Assembly: GCA_934122035.1 (NCBI GenBank)
Contig: CAKOVP010000033.1
Coordinates: 1 to 14,132, forward strand
Direction of reading: 5' to 3'
Source of the DNA: an uncultured Clostridia bacterium
GTDB taxonomy: Bacteria > Bacillota > Clostridia > TANB77 > CAG-508
Length of the DNA stretch: 14,132 bases
Every line of letters begins with the position of its first letter. Position 1 is the first letter of the stretch. A program made the position numbers and the translations under genes. The notes under the pieces were generated by a model. That model made no database searches, was not told where the DNA came from, and saw nothing but the letters and a program-made list of their open reading frames with translations. This document shows positions 1-5,392 of this stretch, piece by piece.

Positions 1-498
1 TGCAGCGTCTCCTCTACGTTGACCTTTTCTTATTATTCTTGTGTATCCACCTTTTACATCTTTGTATTTTGGTGCTATTTCATCGAATAATTTTGTTGGT
101 ATATCAACATTTTTTCCATCTGCATCTTTTACTTTATTAACATTTCTCATTATTTTTCTTCTTGCATTTAGTTTAGATGGCATATCTTTCTTTCTTTTTT
201 CAGTAGTTTCTTCTCTTACTACTTTTAAGTATTCTCTGCCATTTTTGCTTTTTACAAGTTCAGTAACTTTGTTTCCTTTTTCGTCTAATTTAGCTTTAGA
301 AACTTTTACTTCTACTTCCTCGTAGTTTCCAGCTTCTTTAACTGCTAGAGCTATTAAAGAATCAGCTATTGCTTTTGTTTCTTTAGCTCTTGTATCAGTT
401 GTTTCTATTTTTCCGTGCCATAAAAGGTCTGTTACTTGTGTTTTAAGCATTGCTAAACGAATGTCAGTTGTTTTTCCTAATTTTCTATTTGTTGCCAC
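1..498 (-). CDS. rplQ: 50S ribosomal protein L17 (C-terminus cut by the left edge)
   Basis: Large-subunit protein near the exit-tunnel side of the ribosome and normally the last gene of the alpha operon. The visible 166 residues start NRKLGK near residue 4, continue with the L17 core (LLWHGKIETT at 25-34, RAKE at 37-40) and end GGYTRI...RRGDAA at 149-166; about 10 residues are missing at the edge. The start is GTG at 496-498, preceded by an AAGGAAGG ribosome binding site; no ATG fits. Residues about 56-136 hold a charged insertion absent from short L17 proteins, so the full protein would be about 175 residues against the common 112-130. The insertion contains ARRKIM at 112-117, which I recall from long clostridial L17s. 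It follows rpoA by 15 bp. Confidence 0.96.
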   Translation of the reverse strand, partial: MATNRKLGKTTDIRLAMLKTQVTDLLWHGKIETTDTRAKETKAIADSLIALAVKEAGNYEEVEVKVSKAKLDEKGNKVTELVKSKNGREYLKVVREETTEKRKKDMPSKLNARRKIMRNVNKVKDADGKNVDIPTKLFDEIAPKYKDVKGGYTRIIRKGQRRGDAA

Positions 499-513
499 TT
501 TTTTTCACCTTCC

Positions 514-1461
514 TTATTCTTCATTGCTTGCGAAGTCTAGACCTAATGAATGTAATTTATTTGTAACTTCATCTAATGATTTTTTACCTAAATTTCTTAC
601 CTTCATCATTTCTGCTTCTGTTTTATTTGTTAGGTCTTCTACAGTAGATATTCCTGCTCTCTTTAAGCAGTTGAATGATCTTGCAGATAATTCTAAGTCT
701 TCTATTGAAGTTTCTAATACTTTCTCTTTCTTAGATTCTTCTTTTTCTACCATTACTTGAGTATTTTTACTTATTTCTGATAAGTCTATAAATAGTTCTA
801 AATGTTCAGTCATTATTTTAGCAGCTAAGCTTAGTGCTTCGAATGGCTTAAGACTTCCGTCTGTCCATAGTTCTATTGTTAGCTTATCTAAGTCTACCAT
901 TTGGCCTACTCTAGTATTTTCTACTGAATAGTTTACTTTCTTTACAGGTGTATATATAGAATCTATTGGAATAACCCCTATTGGCATATCTGGAGTTTTG
1001 TTCTTTTCTGCATTATTATAACCTCTACCACGGTTAGCTGTCATTTCCATAACTAAGCTTCCGCCTTCTGCAACAGTAGCTATATGTAAATCTGGATTTA
1101 ATATTTCTACTGTTCCATCAGTTTCTATATTTGCAGCAGTAACTTCCCCTTCTCCTTGGAAGTTTATTCTAAGTGTCTTAACTTCGTCACCTTCAATTTT
1201 TACTCTTACCATTTTTAAGTTAACTATTATTTCTGGTACATCTTCTACAACATTTGGTATTGTTGTAAATTCGTGAGCTGCTCCATCTATTTTTACAGAT
1301 GTTATTGCAGCACCTGGTAATGAAGAAAGTAATATTCTTCTTAAAGAGTTTCCTATTGTAATACCATAACCACGTTCTAGTGGTTCACAAGTAAATTTAG
1401 CATAATTTGTGTTGTTATCCATTTCTAAGCATTTAATATTTGGCTTTTCGAATTCTATCAT
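514..1461 (-). CDS. rpoA: DNA-directed RNA polymerase alpha subunit
   Basis: Alpha subunit of RNA polymerase: its dimer starts core assembly and its C-terminal domain contacts UP-element DNA and activators. The 315 residues match the usual length. The N-terminal domain (about 1-230) includes the assembly motif ERGYGITIGNSLRR at 29-42. A charged linker (about 235-250) leads to the C-terminal helix-hairpin-helix domain with ELSARSFNCLKRAGI at 257-271 and the conserved VRNLGKKSLDE at 288-298. Arg261 corresponds to the DNA-contacting Arg265 of E. coli. The ATG at 1461 follows an AGGAGG site. It lies 65 bp after rpsD and 15 bp before rplQ, its standard alpha-operon place, so it is probably co-transcribed with rpsM-rpsK-rpsD. 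Confidence 0.99.
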   Translation of the reverse strand: MIEFEKPNIKCLEMDNNTNYAKFTCEPLERGYGITIGNSLRRILLSSLPGAAITSVKIDGAAHEFTTIPNVVEDVPEIIVNLKMVRVKIEGDEVKTLRINFQGEGEVTAANIETDGTVEILNPDLHIATVAEGGSLVMEMTANRGRGYNNAEKNKTPDMPIGVIPIDSIYTPVKKVNYSVENTRVGQMVDLDKLTIELWTDGSLKPFEALSLAAKIMTEHLELFIDLSEISKNTQVMVEKEESKKEKVLETSIEDLELSARSFNCLKRAGISTVEDLTNKTEAEMMKVRNLGKKSLDEVTNKLHSLGLDFASNEE

Positions 1462-1526
1462 TTTTACCTCCTAATATAAATATATCTGGATTAATATATT
1501 TACAACTTTTATATTAATATAACCTA

Positions 1527-2153
1527 TTATTTAGAGTAAAGCTCTACTATTAAATGTTCCTCAACAGGTAGGTCAATGTCTTCTCTTGTTGCTAATCTTA
1601 CAACCTTTCCACTTAGGGCTTCTTGTTCTTTTTCTAGCCATGTTGGAACAGGACGACTTGCATTTTCTTCTACTGCTAATTTTATTGTTCCATTATCTTT
1701 TCTAATTTCTCTTACAGAAATTACATCTCCTGGTTTTACTAAATATGATGGTATATCAACTTTTTTACCATTTACTTCGAAAGCTCCATGTGTAACTTGC
1801 ATTCTAGCTTGTGCTCTTGAGCTTGCAAATCCTAATCTATAAACTACGTTATCTAGTCTACTTTCTAATAATTGAAGTAATACTTCACCAGTCTTTCCTT
1901 TTCTTGTTGAAGCCATTTCGAAATATCTTCTAAATTGTTTTTCTCCAACACCATAGAAAGCTTTTGTTTTTTGTTTTTCTCTTAATTGAGTACCATATTC
2001 AGAAATTTTGCTCTTCTTTTGACCATTTTGTCCTGGAGCGTAGTTTCTTCTAGCTATACTACATTTGTCTGAGTAGCATCTAGAACCTTTTAAGAACAAT
2101 TTTTGTCCTTGTCTACGGCAAATACGGCATTGTTCATCTTTATATCTTGCCAT
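1527..2153 (-). CDS. rpsD: 30S ribosomal protein S4 (zinc-binding form)
   Basis: Primary 16S rRNA-binding protein that starts assembly of the 30S 5' domain. In E. coli it also represses translation of the alpha operon by binding the leader upstream of rpsM. Length is 208 residues. The N-terminus keeps a zinc motif, Cys9-x2-Cys12-x13-Cys26-x4-Cys31, so this is the C+ form. The S4 RNA-binding domain lies at about 98-160 (ESRLDNVVYRLGFASSRAQA at 96-115), and the C-terminus ends EEHLIVELYSK. The gene sits inside the alpha operon between rpsK (63 bp) and rpoA (65 bp). In Bacillus subtilis rpsD is instead a separate gene with its own leader. Its position here makes S4 feedback on the rpsM leader plausible; that link is inferred. 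Confidence 0.99.
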   Translation of the reverse strand: MARYKDEQCRICRRQGQKLFLKGSRCYSDKCSIARRNYAPGQNGQKKSKISEYGTQLREKQKTKAFYGVGEKQFRRYFEMASTRKGKTGEVLLQLLESRLDNVVYRLGFASSRAQARMQVTHGAFEVNGKKVDIPSYLVKPGDVISVREIRKDNGTIKLAVEENASRPVPTWLEKEQEALSGKVVRLATREDIDLPVEEHLIVELYSK

Positions 2154-2216
2154 TTTTATTTCACCTTCCTTAAAATTTTTGTAACTTTAATTATATTTGA
2201 TTTTTATTTTATAAAA

Positions 2217-2615
2217 TTATACTCTTCTTCTTTTTGGTGGTCTGCATCCATTGTGAGGTATTGGAGTAACATCTTTGATTGATGTTATTTCAAGACCTGC
2301 TGTTTGTAAAGATCTAATTGCAGATTCACGTCCAGAACCTGGTCCTTTAACAAATACATCTACTGTTTTTAGTCCGTGTTCCATTGCAGCTTTAGCAGCT
2401 GTTTCTGCAGCTTCTCCTGCAGCAAATGGTGTGCTTTTTCTTGAACCTTTGAATCCAAGTTCTCCAGCACTTGCCCAAGATAGAACATTTCCTTGTGTAT
2501 CTGTTAATGTAACTATTGTATTATTGAAGCTAGAATGAATATGAGCCATTCCTTTTTCAATGTTTTTTCTATCTTTTCTTCTAATTGGCTTTTTTGCCAA
2601 ATTTTTTGTTGCCAT
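2217..2615 (-). CDS. rpsK: 30S ribosomal protein S11
   Basis: S11 forms part of the 30S platform near the mRNA exit and E site. The 132 residues are typical. Family marks are AHIHSSFNNTIVTLTD at 24-39, the glycine-rich KGPGSGRESAIRSLQ at 90-104 and the C-terminal tail PIPHNGCRPPKRRRV. The Asn-Gly pair in that tail (122-123) corresponds to the site that becomes isoaspartate in E. coli S11. The ATG at 2615 is preceded by AAGGAGG. The N-terminus MATKNLAKKPIRRKDRKN is the basic Bacillota type. It lies 52 bp after rpsM and 63 bp before rpsD. Confidence 0.99.
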   Translation of the reverse strand: MATKNLAKKPIRRKDRKNIEKGMAHIHSSFNNTIVTLTDTQGNVLSWASAGELGFKGSRKSTPFAAGEAAETAAKAAMEHGLKTVDVFVKGPGSGRESAIRSLQTAGLEITSIKDVTPIPHNGCRPPKRRRV

Positions 2616-2667
2616 TTTTAAGTTTTCCTCCTTATCTAAAATCCTGGAATATATTTAACTTTTATTT

Positions 2668-3033
2668 TTATTTTTTGCTCTTGCTAACTAATTTTCTTGG
2701 TCCTTTTCTTGTACGAGCATTTGTTTTTGTTCTTTGTCCTCTAACTGGAAGACCTCTTCTATGTCTTGTTCCTCTATAGCAACCAATTTCTGTTAGTCTT
2801 TTTATGTTTAATGCAACTTCTCTTCTTAAGTCACCTTCTAGAGTGTAACCTTCCATTGCATTTCTAATTGCTTGTACTTGTTCATCTGTTAAATCTTTTA
2901 CCCTTATGTCTGGATTAACACCAGCTTTTTTTAATATTTCTTGAGAACGAGTAAGTCCTATTCCATATATATATGTAAGTCCTATTTCAACTCTTTTCTC
3001 TCTAGGTAAATCAACTCCTGCTAAACGAGCCAT
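2668..3033 (-). CDS. rpsM: 30S ribosomal protein S13
   Basis: S13 is in the 30S head, contacts P-site tRNA through its C-terminal tail and forms bridges to L5. Length is 121 residues. It opens MARLAGVDLPREKRVEIGLTYI, then YGIGLTRSQEIL (helix-two-turn-helix region), RGTRHRRGLPVRGQRTKTNA and the basic tail RKGPRKLVSKSKK. The ATG at 3033 has a strong GGAGGTG site (3039-3045) with good spacing. Upstream lies an unusually long 279-bp intergenic region that folds into nested hairpins and carries a segment complementary to this ribosome binding site. Translation of rpsM, and through it the alpha genes, may therefore be controlled. Identity is certain; the control is inferred. Confidence 0.99.
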   Translation of the reverse strand: MARLAGVDLPREKRVEIGLTYIYGIGLTRSQEILKKAGVNPDIRVKDLTDEQVQAIRNAMEGYTLEGDLRREVALNIKRLTEIGCYRGTRHRRGLPVRGQRTKTNARTRKGPRKLVSKSKK

Positions 3034-3105
3034 TTTTGCACCTCCAAATGTTAATTTTATTTTTTTGTTTTCTGGTACCTATAATTAAAGTCTAAAGGTG
3101 AAATT

Positions 3106-3196
3106 ACTAATTTAACTCTTTTAAAATTACAAAAAGTAATATGATTTTAGAGGTATTTCATATTATTCTTATAATTTTACAGTCTTTTAAATTAGT
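3106..3196 (-). promoter_or_regulatory. Three-helix nested hairpin in the rpsM leader with anti-ribosome-binding-site loop
   Basis: Three coaxial perfect helices nest in 91 nt: 3106-3115 with 3187-3196 (10 bp, ACTAATTTAA in the transcript), 3122-3129 with 3172-3179 (8 bp) and 3137-3144 with 3158-3165 (8 bp), closing a 13-nt loop at 3145-3157. The transcript loop contains ACCUCUA, which can pair with UGGAGGU of the rpsM ribosome binding site (seven contiguous pairs, one a G-U wobble). A second segment, CACCUUU at 3094-3100, could pair with the same site. The helices are almost pure A/T, so single-helix chance matches are easy; the nesting is what stands out. Confidence 0.55.
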
Positions 3197-3225
3197 CTCT
3201 AGCTTTTTTTATAAGCATATATATA

Positions 3226-3294
3226 AACACAAACCTTTAATTTATTGAAATAAGCTAAATGCTTACTCAACAGCCGCTAATCTCGATTTGTGTT
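3226..3294 (-). promoter_or_regulatory. Second folded segment just downstream of rpmJ
   Basis: An 8-bp outer helix pairs 3226-3233 with 3287-3294 (AACACAAA with TTTGTGTT in the transcript). It encloses a hairpin at 3245-3270 with arms TTGAGTAAGC and GCTTATTTCAA, loop ATTTA and one bulge. The single-stranded part between the outer and inner 5' arms (AUUAGCGGCUG) is the most GC-rich part of the gap, as in many structured RNAs. It begins about 18 nt after the rpmJ stop codon. There is no U-run directly after it, so it is not a simple terminator. Confidence 0.4.
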
Positions 3295-3312
3295 AATATC
3301 TAATTTTTTTAA

Positions 3313-3426
3313 TTATCCTTGTCTTTGTTTATGCTTAGGATTTTCGCATATTACTCTGATGACACCTTTTCTTTTTATTACTTTACATTTGTCACACATT
3401 TTTTTAACTGATGGTCTAACCTTCAT
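3313..3426 (-). CDS. rpmJ: 50S ribosomal protein L36 (zinc-binding form)
   Basis: Smallest 50S protein, a zinc ribbon that binds 23S rRNA near the L7/L12 stalk base and peptidyl transferase region. My translation of the minus strand gives 37 residues, MKVRPSVKKMCDKCKVIKRK and then GVIRVICENPKHKQRQG. Zinc ligands are Cys11, Cys14, Cys27 and His32 (C-x2-C-x12-C-x4-H), so this is the C+ form. The ATG at 3426 follows an AGGAGGTG ribosome binding site. It follows infA by 50 bp, the classic infA-rpmJ-rpsM order, but is then separated from rpsM by 279 bp. The gene is short and easily missed by length filters. Confidence 0.98.
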   Translation of the reverse strand: MKVRPSVKKMCDKCKVIKRKGVIRVICENPKHKQRQG

Positions 3427-3476
3427 TATTTACGCACCTCCTAATTTTAAAATTGTTATATTATTAGTATTAGATA

Positions 3477-3695
3477 TTATTTTGCTCTCCAAGTTATTCT
3501 TCCTCTTGTTAAGTCGTATGGTGATAATTCAACTTTTACTTTATCTCCAGGAAGAATCTTGATGTAGTTCATTCTTAATTTTCCAGAGATGTGAGCTAAT
3601 ATCTGATGACCATTTTGTAACTCTACTTTAAATGTTGTATTTGGTAGTGTATCTACTACAGTACCTTCAACCTCAATAACATCCTCTTTTGACAT
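3477..3695 (-). CDS. infA: Translation initiation factor IF-1
   Basis: IF-1 binds the 30S A site during initiation and modulates IF-2 and IF-3. The 72 residues form one S1-like OB fold: MSKEDVIEVEGTVVDTLPNT, then KVELQNGHQILAHISGKLRM, IKILPGDKVKVELSPYDL and TRGRITWRAK, matching bacterial IF-1 over its whole length. The ATG at 3693-3695 is chosen because a GGAGGG site lies just upstream (about 6 nt away) and the family begins MSKED. The frame stays open 18 codons further upstream, but that stretch has no ribosome binding site and encodes unrelated residues. An 80-bp gap with a 9-bp hairpin separates it from map, and rpmJ follows after 50 bp. Confidence 0.99.
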   Translation of the reverse strand: MSKEDVIEVEGTVVDTLPNTTFKVELQNGHQILAHISGKLRMNYIKILPGDKVKVELSPYDLTRGRITWRAK

Positions 3696-3734
3696 TATTT
3701 TCCCTCCGTATTTCTTATATGTAAAATACAATAT

Positions 3735-3756
3735 AGCTATTATATTCATAATAGCT
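3735..3756 (-). other. 9-bp hairpin between map and infA
   Basis: Perfect inverted repeat: 3735-3743 with 3748-3756 around a 4-nt loop, AGCTATTAT GAAT ATAATAGCT in the transcript. It lies about 40 nt before the infA start. No U-run follows, so a terminator is not indicated; a processing or stability hairpin is possible. The right arm contains a TATAAT string, but no matching -35 box is seen 17 nt upstream. Confidence 0.45.
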
Positions 3757-3775
3757 TATATAGTATATAACATTT

Positions 3776-4546
3776 TTAGACTAATGTCAATATCTCTGGC
3801 TCATTTTCTGTAATTAAAATTGTATTTTCATAATGAGCTGCAAGACTTCCGTCTTCTGATATTATTGTCCATCCATCATCTAGTTCTAATATTCCTGGTT
3901 TTCCCATTATTACCATTGGTTCTATGGCAAGTGTCATACCAGGTTCTAGCCTAATTCCTCTTCCTGCTTTGCCATAGTTTGGAATGCCTGGATCCTCGTG
4001 CATACTTTCTCCTATTCCATGTCCTTGAAATTCTCTTACTACACTATATCCATTTTTTTCTACAAATTCTCCTATAGCATGACAAATATCGCCAAGTCTA
4101 TTTCCTTTTTTGGCATATTTTATTCCTTCAAAAAATGATTGTTTTGTAACTTCTACTAATCTTTTTGCTTCATTACTTACATTACCTACAAAATAAGTTC
4201 TACAGCAATCACCATTATATCCGTCTTTATAAGCAACTAAGTCTACACTTATTATGTCTCCATCGTGAAGTATCTCTCTTTTTGATGGTATTCCATGAAT
4301 TACAACATCATTTACAGATGCACATATAGATCCTGGGAATGCTGGAACTCCTTTTACTCCACTTGGATAACCTTTTTCTGCTGGTATTGCACCATTTTCT
4401 CGCATTGTTCTTTCTGCTATTTTATCTAGCTCCCAAGTTGAAACTCCTGGCTTAATTGCAGCTTCTACCGCTTTTTGAGCTAAGTTTGCAACCCTACAAG
4501 CTTCCCTCATTTTTTCTATTTGTCTTTCATTTTTTATGCTTACCAA
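3776..4546 (-). CDS. map: Methionine aminopeptidase, type I
   Basis: Two-metal cytosolic enzyme that removes the initiator methionine from nascent proteins. The 256 residues make a bare type Ia enzyme without an N-terminal SH3-binding or SecA-like zinc extension. All metal and catalytic residues are visible: His84 (VIHG), Asp102 (SVD), Asp113 (NGD), His176 (GHGIG), Glu209 (IEP) and Glu240 (HYENT), each offset by five from the E. coli numbering. The start is TTG at 4544-4546, supported by AGAAGG 8 nt upstream and by the family N-terminus VSIKNERQIEKMREAC. The next in-frame ATG would remove that conserved start. It follows adk by 18 bp, the usual adk-map pairing, and precedes infA. Confidence 0.98.
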   Translation of the reverse strand: MVSIKNERQIEKMREACRVANLAQKAVEAAIKPGVSTWELDKIAERTMRENGAIPAEKGYPSGVKGVPAFPGSICASVNDVVIHGIPSKREILHDGDIISVDLVAYKDGYNGDCCRTYFVGNVSNEAKRLVEVTKQSFFEGIKYAKKGNRLGDICHAIGEFVEKNGYSVVREFQGHGIGESMHEDPGIPNYGKAGRGIRLEPGMTLAIEPMVIMGKPGILELDDGWTIISEDGSLAAHYENTILITENEPEILTLV

Positions 4547-4564
4547 TTTTATTACCTTCTTTTA

Positions 4565-5233
4565 CTACATATTTTTTATTTTCTCTAATACGTCATCTGC
4601 TGCATCTTGGCCAAGTCTATTTATTCTTTCGCTTACTTCTTCTGTAATTAATACATTTTTATTTGCATAGAAGTCTATTAATGGACTTGTTTTTTCATCG
4701 TATATTGCTAATCTTTGTTTTATTGCGTTTTCATCACTATCGTCGCCTCTTTGTACTAGTTTTGAACCGCATATATCGCATATTCCTGGTACTTTTGAAG
4801 GATGCATTGTTAAATTATATGTTGCTTTGCATTCTGGATTTGAACATACTCTTCTATTTAAAATTCTTGTTATTATTTCTTCTCTTGGTGTTGTTAAGTT
4901 AATTACAAGATCTACTTTCTTGCCTTTTTCTGCAAGTATTTCGTCTAACTTTTCTGCTTGCTCTACTGTACGTGGAAATCCATCTAAAATTGCTCCATCT
5001 TTGCAGTCTTCTTCGTTTAATCTATTTATTACCATTGGAACTGTAATATCATCTGGAACTAATTGTCCCTTAGATATATATTCGTTTGCTTTTACTCCTA
5101 ATTCTGTTTTGTTTGATATATTTGCTCTAAAAATATCTCCTGTAGAAATTTGAGGCCAGCCTGTTTGTTTTGTTAAAATTCCCGCAACTGTGCCTTTTCC
5201 TGTGCCTTGTGCACCTAACATAATTAAATACAT
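4565..5233 (-). CDS. adk: Adenylate kinase (long, zinc-LID form)
   Basis: Catalyses ATP + AMP = 2 ADP in the cytosol. The 222 residues include the P-loop GAQGTGKGT at 7-15, AMP-site STGDIFRA at 30-37, DGFPRT at 84-89 and the LID at about 125-163. The LID carries four cysteines, Cys130, Cys135, Cys152 and Cys155, matching the structural zinc site of Gram-positive enzymes. The first pair is spaced C-x4-C (CSNPEC) rather than the common C-x2-C. The ATG at 5233 follows AAAGGAG. The gene opens a unit with its own strong promoter (5310-5338) and a leader hairpin, downstream of the secY terminator; map follows after 18 bp. In many Bacillota adk is instead transcribed through from secY. Confidence 0.98.
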   Translation of the reverse strand: MYLIMLGAQGTGKGTVAGILTKQTGWPQISTGDIFRANISNKTELGVKANEYISKGQLVPDDITVPMVINRLNEEDCKDGAILDGFPRTVEQAEKLDEILAEKGKKVDLVINLTTPREEIITRILNRRVCSNPECKATYNLTMHPSKVPGICDICGSKLVQRGDDSDENAIKQRLAIYDEKTSPLIDFYANKNVLITEEVSERINRLGQDAADDVLEKIKNM

Positions 5234-5269
5234 AAATAAAATCTCCTTTCACATTTATGCAATTTTTTT

Positions 5270-5293
5270 GCCTCTAATATTTGTATTAGAGGC
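5270..5293 (-). other. Perfect 10-bp hairpin in the adk 5' leader
   Basis: GCCTCTAATA pairs with TATTAGAGGC around a 4-nt loop, inside the predicted adk transcript about 10 nt from the expected 5' end and about 20 nt before the ribosome binding site. On the minus strand it is followed by an A-run, not a U-run, so it is not a terminator for these genes. A 5' stabilising hairpin or a protein-binding leader element fits better; the function is unknown. Confidence 0.6.
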
Positions 5294-5309
5294 CATATTT
5301 TTCATTTTT

Positions 5310-5338
5310 ATTCTAGCTTATTTTTCCCAATTTGTCAA
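5310..5338 (-). promoter_or_regulatory. Sigma-A promoter for adk-map-infA-rpmJ
   Basis: On the minus strand TTGACA (5333-5338) and TAGAAT (5310-5315) are separated by exactly 17 nt. This is a full consensus -35 and a five-of-six -10 for the housekeeping sigma factor. It lies directly after the secY terminator and about 80 nt before the adk ATG, with transcription expected to start near 5303. Confidence 0.85.
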
Positions 5339-5349
5339 TTATTTAAACT

Positions 5350-5386
5350 AAAAAATCGCCCAAAAAGGGGCGTCCCCTTTGGGCGA
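5350..5386 (-). terminator. Rho-independent terminator after secY
   Basis: The minus strand reads TCGCCC AAA GGGG (loop ACG) CCCC TTTTT GGGCGA, then TTTTTT at 5350-5355. The arms 5356-5370 and 5374-5386 pair 13 bp with a 2-nt bulge, and the hairpin begins 6 nt past the secY stop. It is by far the most GC-rich intergenic element in the window. A hairpin plus U-run in the direction of transcription is the textbook form. Confidence 0.9.
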
Positions 5387-5392
5387 AAATTT

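Larger units (their letters stand above)
3034..3312 (-). promoter_or_regulatory. Long rpmJ-rpsM intergenic region, candidate structured mRNA leader
   Basis: This 279-bp stretch separates rpmJ from rpsM, where neighbouring gaps are 15-80 bp. I see no coding sequence in it on either strand. Read on the minus strand it holds two nested foldable segments, 3226-3294 and 3106-3196, then a purine/AT-rich stretch and the rpsM ribosome binding site at 3039-3045. No promoter with both recognisable boxes is visible, although AT-rich -10-like strings are common. In E. coli the region before rpsM is the S4-binding translational operator of the alpha operon. The position here is equivalent, but I do not recognise the E. 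coli pseudoknot sequence, so homology is not claimed. Confidence 0.6.

Noticed and set aside
1509..1522. 14-bp palindrome TTATATTAATATAA between rpsD and rpoA.
   Set aside because: Pure A/T, no loop and no U-run; likely chance in this composition.
3034..3312. A promoter for rpsM inside the long gap (several TATAAT-like strings).
   Set aside because: None has a recognisable -35 box at 16-18 nt; AT-rich DNA produces such strings by chance.
3696..3749. Longer infA start 18 codons upstream.
   Set aside because: The extension lies in the hairpin-containing gap, is unrelated to IF-1 and would place the GGAGGG site inside the gene; the ATG at 3695 fits both family and binding site.
5255..5305. A 16-codon open frame in the adk leader as a regulatory upstream peptide.
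   Set aside because: It has no ribosome binding site and would need leaderless initiation exactly at the predicted transcription start; no characteristic codon run is present. Kept only as a remark under the adk leader finding.
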